Below, one piece after another: positions 58,701-64,000 of a stretch of 64,000 nt of DNA. Source of the DNA: Bradysia coprophila (Eukaryota; Arthropoda; Insecta; Diptera; Sciaridae); assembly GCF_014529535.1 (NCBI RefSeq), contig NW_023503606.1:223126-287125 (forward strand), written 5' to 3'. Position numbers and translations under genes: made by a program. The notes below the pieces were generated by a model. The model did no database searches and had not been told where the DNA came from. It saw nothing but the letters and a program-made list of their open reading frames with translations. The stretch's first letter is position 1; every line of letters begins with the position of its first letter.

Positions 58701-61700
58701 TCTACCGGCGATTAATTATATCTACCGGCGGACGAAAATAACCTACCGGCGATCTTAATAATCAACCAGCGATTGATTACAATCTACCGGCGAACGAAAA
58801 TAGCCTACCGGCGATTTTAATAATCTACCGGCGATTGATTATAATCTACCGGCGAACGAAAATAACCTACCGGCGATTTTAATAATATACCGGCGATTGA
58901 TTATAATCTACCGGCGAACGAAAATCGCCTACTGGCGATCTAAATAATCTACAGGCGAACAAAAATAGCCTACCGGCGATCTTAATAATCTACCGGCGAT
59001 TGATTATAATCTACCGGCGAACGAAAATAGCCTACCGGCGATGTTAATAATCTACCGGCGATTGATTATAATCTACCGGCGAACGAAAATAACCTACCGG
59101 CGATCTTAATAATCTACCGGCGATTGATTATAATCTACCGGCAATTGATTATAATCTACCGGCAAACGAAAATAACCTACCGGCGATCTTAATAATCAAC
59201 CAGCGATTGATTACAATCTACCGGCGAACGAAAATAGCCTACCGGCGATTTTAATAATCTACCGGCGATTGATTATAATCTACCGGCGAACGAAAATAAC
59301 CTACCGGCGATTTTAATAATATACCGGCGATTGATTATAATCTACCGGCGAACGAAAATCGCCTACTGGCGATCTAAATAATCTACAGGCGAACAAAAAT
59401 AGCCTACCGGCGATCTTAATAATCTACCGGCGATTGATTATAATCTACCGGCGAACGAAAATAGCCTACCGGCGATGTTAATAATCTACCGGCGATTGAT
59501 TATAATCTACCGGCGAACGAAAATAACCTACCGGCGATCTTAATAATCTACCGGCGATTGATTATAATCTACCGGCAATTGATTATAATCTACCGGCAAA
59601 CGAAAATAACCTACCGGTGATCTTAATAATCTACCCGCGATTGATTACAATCTAATATTTCGGTCGCACGTAACTTAATGAGGCTGCCACTCTGTTGGCA
59701 TTACGTATTCTTGACCTAATATATATTTCTAAATGTACAATTTAGAACTTTTATTTGTCACTTGAATTCACAAATTGCGCACGCGCTAAATTTGAATTTT
59801 CAGACCCCTCTCCCCCTTGCTCGCCAAAAGGTCTGGAGAAAATTTCAACAATGTATGAAGAGTACGCTTTTATCAAACCCCATTAAGAGCGTGCGTAATT
59901 TATGAATGGCCCTTTACTATAAAAAATGTATTTATATCTTTGCTTATGCAGCATTCATTTTTGTTTTCAGGAATGAAAATAATTGGATCTGTCTGTGATC
60001 AAACGGGAACAAATGCATCAGCAGTGAATTTGCTTGCGTATCCGAATTTACGTAATGTTAAACAAAATGGTCAACTGTTATCGTATACTGTGCAAGGCAA
60101 TATTATCATTCATTGCTTCGACCCGCCTCACATTCTCAAAGTTCTACGCAACAACCTTTATTCAAAGAATTTAAAGCACTTTGTATCTGATGTGTGGGAC
60201 TATAACTCCTTGAACGAAACGGAAGAAATTCAAGTTGAAAGTGATGCCAATTATGCAAGCTGGGATGATATCAGAGACTTTTACAATATTAACATCAGCA
60301 GCACTACTCGTCTTCTTCGTAAAATTACACCAGAACACATTGATCCCAAAGCCCTCAAAATGAAGGTTTCTGTGGCAGCACAAATTTTTAGCAATACTTT
60401 CGGTAACCTTATGTTGTATTGCTCAAAACAAAAACAGTTGCCTAGAGATTTTGGTGGAACTGGACATATTCTAGTATTTTTCAACAACCTATTTGACAGT
60501 TTGAATGGCGCCGGAAAGGGAAGTGTTAATCCACTGCGCAGTGCGATTAATATGAAAAACAAAGAAAAACAATTCAGGTTCTGGGAATATGCCATTTCAA
60601 CTCTTGAAAAAATGAATTTTGTTGATAAAAGCACGCTGAAATTCAACAACAATAGCTCTGTGCTGAAGAAGACAATTTCAACAGTCAAAGGTTACATGGA
60701 ACTAACCAAGAAATGCTTGGCAATAGGTATATTGTTTTGTTCCGGCACAAAAATGTTTTTTCTAAGTAGTTTCTGAGCTGCTTTTGCATACCTCATCCCC
60801 ATTCTTTCGTGACGTAGGTTTTACGAAATGTGTGCATGTAGGCTACAATTTCAGCGTACGCTCGGAGCCTCTTAACACATCAGTCGATGATAAAATTTCC
60901 AAATAATCGATACTGTATTAATCGACTGTTTTATCGATAAATATCGATTGATAATCGAATTATCAGTCACTATTTATCGATTTATCAGTCGATATTTACC
61001 GATTATCGGTCGATATTTACCGATTATCAGTACGATCGATAAAACATTCGATTGATATTGATTTTATGAAAATATCGATAATCGATTTTAAGGAAATAAT
61101 CGATATTTTATCAATCGAATGAATACATACAGTTTTGCTCCTTAGTTTAGGTGAAAGAACGGCTCGTTTCTAGCATGCTCCAATCTTAATTTATATTAGT
61201 TTTATTAGTTTCGTTTTAGTAATTTGTATTTGTATTTATGTCACTTCACAAGTCTGAGGAAAGGGAGTTGAGTGGTGTAATTTTAGTGTGACAAGTAGAG
61301 GAGATTCAAAGATAACCAATTTAACGAAACGTATTTTACGAACAGCCCCTAATAAACATTTTCATTTTTATTAGGGATTAAGTCATGTCTCACTGAGACG
61401 AATGAACCAGGATGGATTGGAAAATTTTTTCGGTAACATAAAGTCAGCTTGTCACACTAAAAAACAGCCGATGGCCTTTCAATTCCGATCAGCTTTTACC
61501 AGTCTAATCGTGAACAATCTTACAGCCAAACATTCAATGCGATCAAATTGTCAAGATGATAAAGGTTTCGCTCTTTTACAAGACTTATATGACTTGTATG
61601 ATATGGATTGCCAAGAAAATGTGGATGAAGCCGACCCCGATGAAAACACAATTGAGCTGGATGTTGACAATGAAGAAGAATCTGATTTGAACGTTCTTGA

Positions 61701-62222
61701 AGAAAATGCTTTCGTTTTTGAGTCTGCTAATGTGTGTAAAAATGTTTTGCTTTCAACCAAATGTGAGGCATGCAAAAATACTTTGGAAGCTTACTGTCCG
61801 CTCGCTCAGCATGGCATTTTTAAGCAATGCGAAATAACATCAGATACGGAAAATCAGATTTTTACTTATCCGACCTTACTATTCATGTCTAGCTTTAAGT
61901 TGTTATTTAAAAAATTCGAACTCTATTGCCGTTTATTTGCCAAGAAAAGTTTCTATCACGAAAACTGGGTGCATCTTTAAAAGGTAATGAACTCGTAGGA
62001 CTGGGCTGTCCGGAACATTCCGAAGATGTTTCCGAAGAAATAAAAAAAACTACTGTTAAACTCAATCTGGATATGTTCAGAAAAGAAGTAAATGATATTT
62101 TGCGCAAAAAAACTCTACAAGTTGCTGAGAATAGCCATGCAATTTATCATAAAGCTTTTGATGCAGCTAAAAAAAAAGTATTGGCAAATATGGCCAAATG
62201 CCACAAGTGCCACCATAGTTAA
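55798..62222 (+). CDS. THAP-domain P-element-type transposase (THAP9-like), probably decayed
   Basis: Exons 55798-56106, 56573-56812, 56869-57520, 59971-60726 and about 61375-62222. Residues 1-85 form a THAP zinc finger (CYMPGC, W, LCEKHF, AVPTLL). Next comes a low-complexity NDQQS-type linker, a coiled segment (RIQVLQNKL), and the P-type catalytic core: Asp in GWDEM (57283-57285), Asp in VCDQTGTN (59997-59999) and Glu in NQDGLENFFG (61420-61422), which I align with the D, D, E of P transposase. Such enzymes cut and paste DNA with 8-bp duplications. Problems: the last acceptor (TTATTAG at 61374) leaves the frame one base off, and around 61915-61980 the frame shifts, so LPFICQEKFLSRK...LVGLGCPEH to 62222 is in another frame. 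An AATAAA at 62249 supports 62222 as the original end. Intron 3 carries a large satellite. Domestication is possible but the breaks argue for decay. Confidence 0.82.
56310..56535 (+). repeat. Detached end of a family B repeat, in intron 1 of the P-type gene
   Basis: GGTACTTCGTACGGGCTTTC followed by TGCGCTATGTGCAATTTTAA and a CGGGTCGCACGGAACTAACG segment, matching 20850-21075. Only the end of the element is present. Confidence 0.6.
56655..56790 (+). repeat. Coding minisatellite (24-bp units) in exon 2 of the P-type gene
   Basis: In-frame repeats encoding variants of an eight-residue unit such as AANDQQSL/SSPAAND, with GCTGCAAATGATCA at the DNA level. It lengthens the linker between the THAP finger and the core. 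Confidence 0.75.
57705..59655 (+). repeat. 62-bp satellite array, ~31 copies, in intron 3 of the P-type gene
   Basis: The unit of 62 bp is three related sub-units: ATTGATTATAATCTACCGGC + G (21), AACGAAAATAGCCTACCGGC + G (21) and ATCTTAATAATCTAYCGGCG (20), each ending near CTACCGGCG. A 434-bp block (seven units) with shared variants is duplicated: the same GATTGATTACAATC variant occurs at 58771 and 59205. The array fills most of the 2.45 kb intron. Confidence 0.92.
59795..59920. repeat. Fragment related to the Harbinger-like MITE
   Basis: The right end GTGCGTAATTTATGAATGGC with CCC matches the right end of the element at 33879-34012, and the left part has CACAAATTGCGCACGCG. The left terminus is degenerate. 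Confidence 0.45.
60885..61130. repeat. ATCGAT-rich cluster in intron 4 of the P-type gene
   Basis: More than fifteen ATCGAT/TCGATA words in about 240 bp, arranged partly as tandem GTCGATATTTACCGATTATC units and partly as inverted copies. TATCGATA is the DRE motif in Drosophila promoters, but the palindromic arrangement may equally be a simple fold-back repeat. Confidence 0.6.
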
Positions 62223-64000
62223 TTGTTTAATTGTAAAAAAAATCTTTGAATAAAATATTGTACATTTTGGAGAACTTTGTTGTTTCAATGTGCCTGTAAT
62301 TAACTGCAACGTAACTAAAGCCTTCAACAGGCTCCTGACTTCGATGAACTAAAAAAAATCTACAAAGGGCGAGTAGGACTGCCATCTCACTTGAAATAAT
62401 TTACCGACATTTTTATCTAATAATAAGGAGTTCGGAGATACCGAACGGATAAAATAGTTGATTCGCCTTTTACCTTCTAATTGATCAATGTAAAGTAGAC
62501 ACTGTTTATCGTTTCCTATAGTTAGTAACAATCGTTTACTTTACTAGTGAGGGAATGCGGCCTTTCGCTCACTAGTGAAAACCCTTTCCTTCGCTCGTAA
62601 AGTAAAACGTCATACAATACACGTGAAGGAATTTGTTATCTCGTATCACGATGAGCAAAAGTACCTCGGGCTGACGCCCTCGGATTCTTTTACTCATCTG
62701 GATACGAGATAATCAAATTCCTTAACTGGTATGGTAATGTACTATTGTTCTCAAATTCAATCATTCTAAAATCATGTAAAACCAAAGCAATCTCTTTGAT
62801 TGTTGCCAAAAATCGCCCTTTTACTTTTCGTATCCGCTGTATTCGCTACATTATTCGTTGCAGCAATGGAACAAAATAACAAAAATAACGAAAACAAACC
62901 GTTCATTTTAAAAGTAGTAAGTACTTAGTACAACTTAGCATTTAGAATAATAAAAATTGAATTTGTTAACGTCAGGCTCGCACTACTACTTATTTTCCTT
63001 AATTTCCTTATTTTTGTCCTCGTTACCTTTATTAACTTTCCTTTTTGTCCTTATTTTTACCCGATCTCTATCAAACAAAAGAGATGAAGATTGCATAACC
63101 CGATTATTTAATATTTCTTCTTTTACTTCGGTTTCGGATGAAGTGTACATGAAATGGCAAAAGGTACAAGTTTCGAAAAGACGAAATCTAACAGCTATCA
63201 AAACAATACGGGTTATATACAATTTTTCATACAAACCTTAAAATGGACCTGACTGGTTGAACCTGATGTACCTGATGGCTGTCTTCAGGTTTCAGGTTAA
63301 TTCAAGTCAGGTCAAAAATATTCAGATCTCTAAGCCTGACCTCTAATAGAGGTCCTCTATCGATGGAATATCAAATAAAACGTTTCAATTTAAGTTTTGT
63401 TGGAATAAATGTGCAATTCCGATGGATGTAGCTCGACATTGTAAGTTGACACTAAATTGAATATTTTTATATTCGCTTGTACGGGTTCCTGATCCGAGCT
63501 TTAGTTGCACTAAATGCAACTCGATTGCAATTTTTCCATGGGCTGGATAGAATGCAATAATCTGCCCATTCGGGATGTATAGATATAATATATATTTTAC
63601 TATGATCGATATAGTAACTAAATTATGTTTAGCAGCTGAAATTTTGGGAGTGTAATACGAACGTCTCCTGCTTATTGGTGGTAGACCACAGAAAAAGGTC
63701 TACACCCAGCTACTTTTGAATTAATTAATTCAGTCAGACATTGCTTACAAATCCTTTACGTGAAAACAAACTAAAAAATGTTTTTCGTTTGGAGTCGATT
63801 TCAAATATTTGCTTTATTTACAATTTACATTGAATTTACAAATCCTACTTCTGACCCCAAAAATTCCTTATTTTCTCCTTCTTCTTATTTCTTGCTAAAT
63901 TCTTTATTTCATGCTATTTTTGAGTGTGAGGTCTGGTTAACGTTATTAAGATAACTGAAGTCCCAATATTTGATAATTTTTTCAACCAGCAGGATCTTCT
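62223..64000. other. Right end of the window, downstream of the P-type gene
   Basis: A poly(A) signal AATAAA at 62249-62254 lies 27 bp after the transposase stop. Two hairpins follow: 62533-62613 (GTTTACTTTAC / GTAAAGTAAAAC ends) and 62633-62728 (AAGGAATTTGTTATCTCGTA arm and complement). Beyond 62.75 kb the sequence is AT-rich with no supported gene. Confidence 0.45.
62633..62728. repeat. Hairpin with ~45-bp arms
   Basis: AAGGAATTTGTTATCTCGTA ... CCTCGGGC and GCCCTCGG ... TACGAGATAATCAAATTCCTT pair around a TGA loop. Possibly a tiny inverted-repeat element; flanking duplication not seen. Confidence 0.65.

Noticed and set aside
57705..59655. Regular repeats that could suggest a CRISPR array
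   Set aside because: The unit is contiguous with no unique spacers, the sub-units are diverged copies of each other, and the context is a spliced eukaryotic gene.
55000..63000. Terminal inverted repeats of the P-type element
   Set aside because: I looked on both sides of the gene and could not match a ~30-bp inverted pair with an 8-bp duplication by eye; the hairpins at 62533-62613 and 62633-62728 are self-contained and not element ends.

Overview
The window is nuclear DNA of an insect, most likely a dipteran. It is AT-rich, its genes have short introns with canonical GT/AG ends, it encodes an insect-type glucan-recognition protein, and it is heavily loaded with nested transposable elements. 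The lineage call is inference; no rRNA, confident tRNA or mitochondrial marker is present.

Host genes, left to right: the 3' part of a Cep170-like gene (+, 1-6821, with a 4 kb last intron); intronless nucleoporin Ndc1 (+, 28563-30266); a seven-exon beta-1,3-glucan recognition protein of the GNBP family with a dead GH16 domain (-, 31569-35681); endonuclease III homologue Nthl1 (+, 36515-37839, five exons), divergent from the GNBP gene; proteasome lid subunit Rpn6 (-, 45701-50106, four exons, with a 3 kb first intron full of repeats); a phase-consistent multi-exon gene not visible as long ORFs and carrying two in-frame UAG codons (+, 52393-53549); and a small tandem-RING protein (-, 53735-54094), convergent with it. 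The gene set is functionally mixed (centrosome/microtubule, nuclear pore, immunity, base-excision repair, proteasome) and shows no operon-like logic.

Mobile DNA fills most of the rest. At 22.1-27.7 kb there is a three-level nest: a minus-strand LINE is split by a 3.6 kb RTE-type LINE with a 15-bp target duplication, and that RTE is split in its FADD motif by a 120-bp palindromic element with an 8-bp target duplication. A second 120-bp copy, also with an intact duplication, sits 350 bp upstream of Ndc1. A minus-strand jockey-like LINE (11.3-13.3 kb) lies inside a non-coding repeat family whose ends carry CGTACGAAGTAC or its complement. Related non-coding elements with internal ~145-bp tandem units occupy 17.2-21.1 kb. 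Many small inverted-repeat elements (mariner-, hAT- and Harbinger-like by their ends and target duplications) and large fold-back elements are scattered through introns and spacers.

The right end (55.8-62.2 kb) is a THAP-domain P-element-type transposase gene in five exons. It keeps the D, D and E positions, but the reading frame is off by one base at the last acceptor and shifts again near its C-terminus. Its third intron holds about 1.9 kb of a 62-bp satellite made of three 20-21 bp sub-units.
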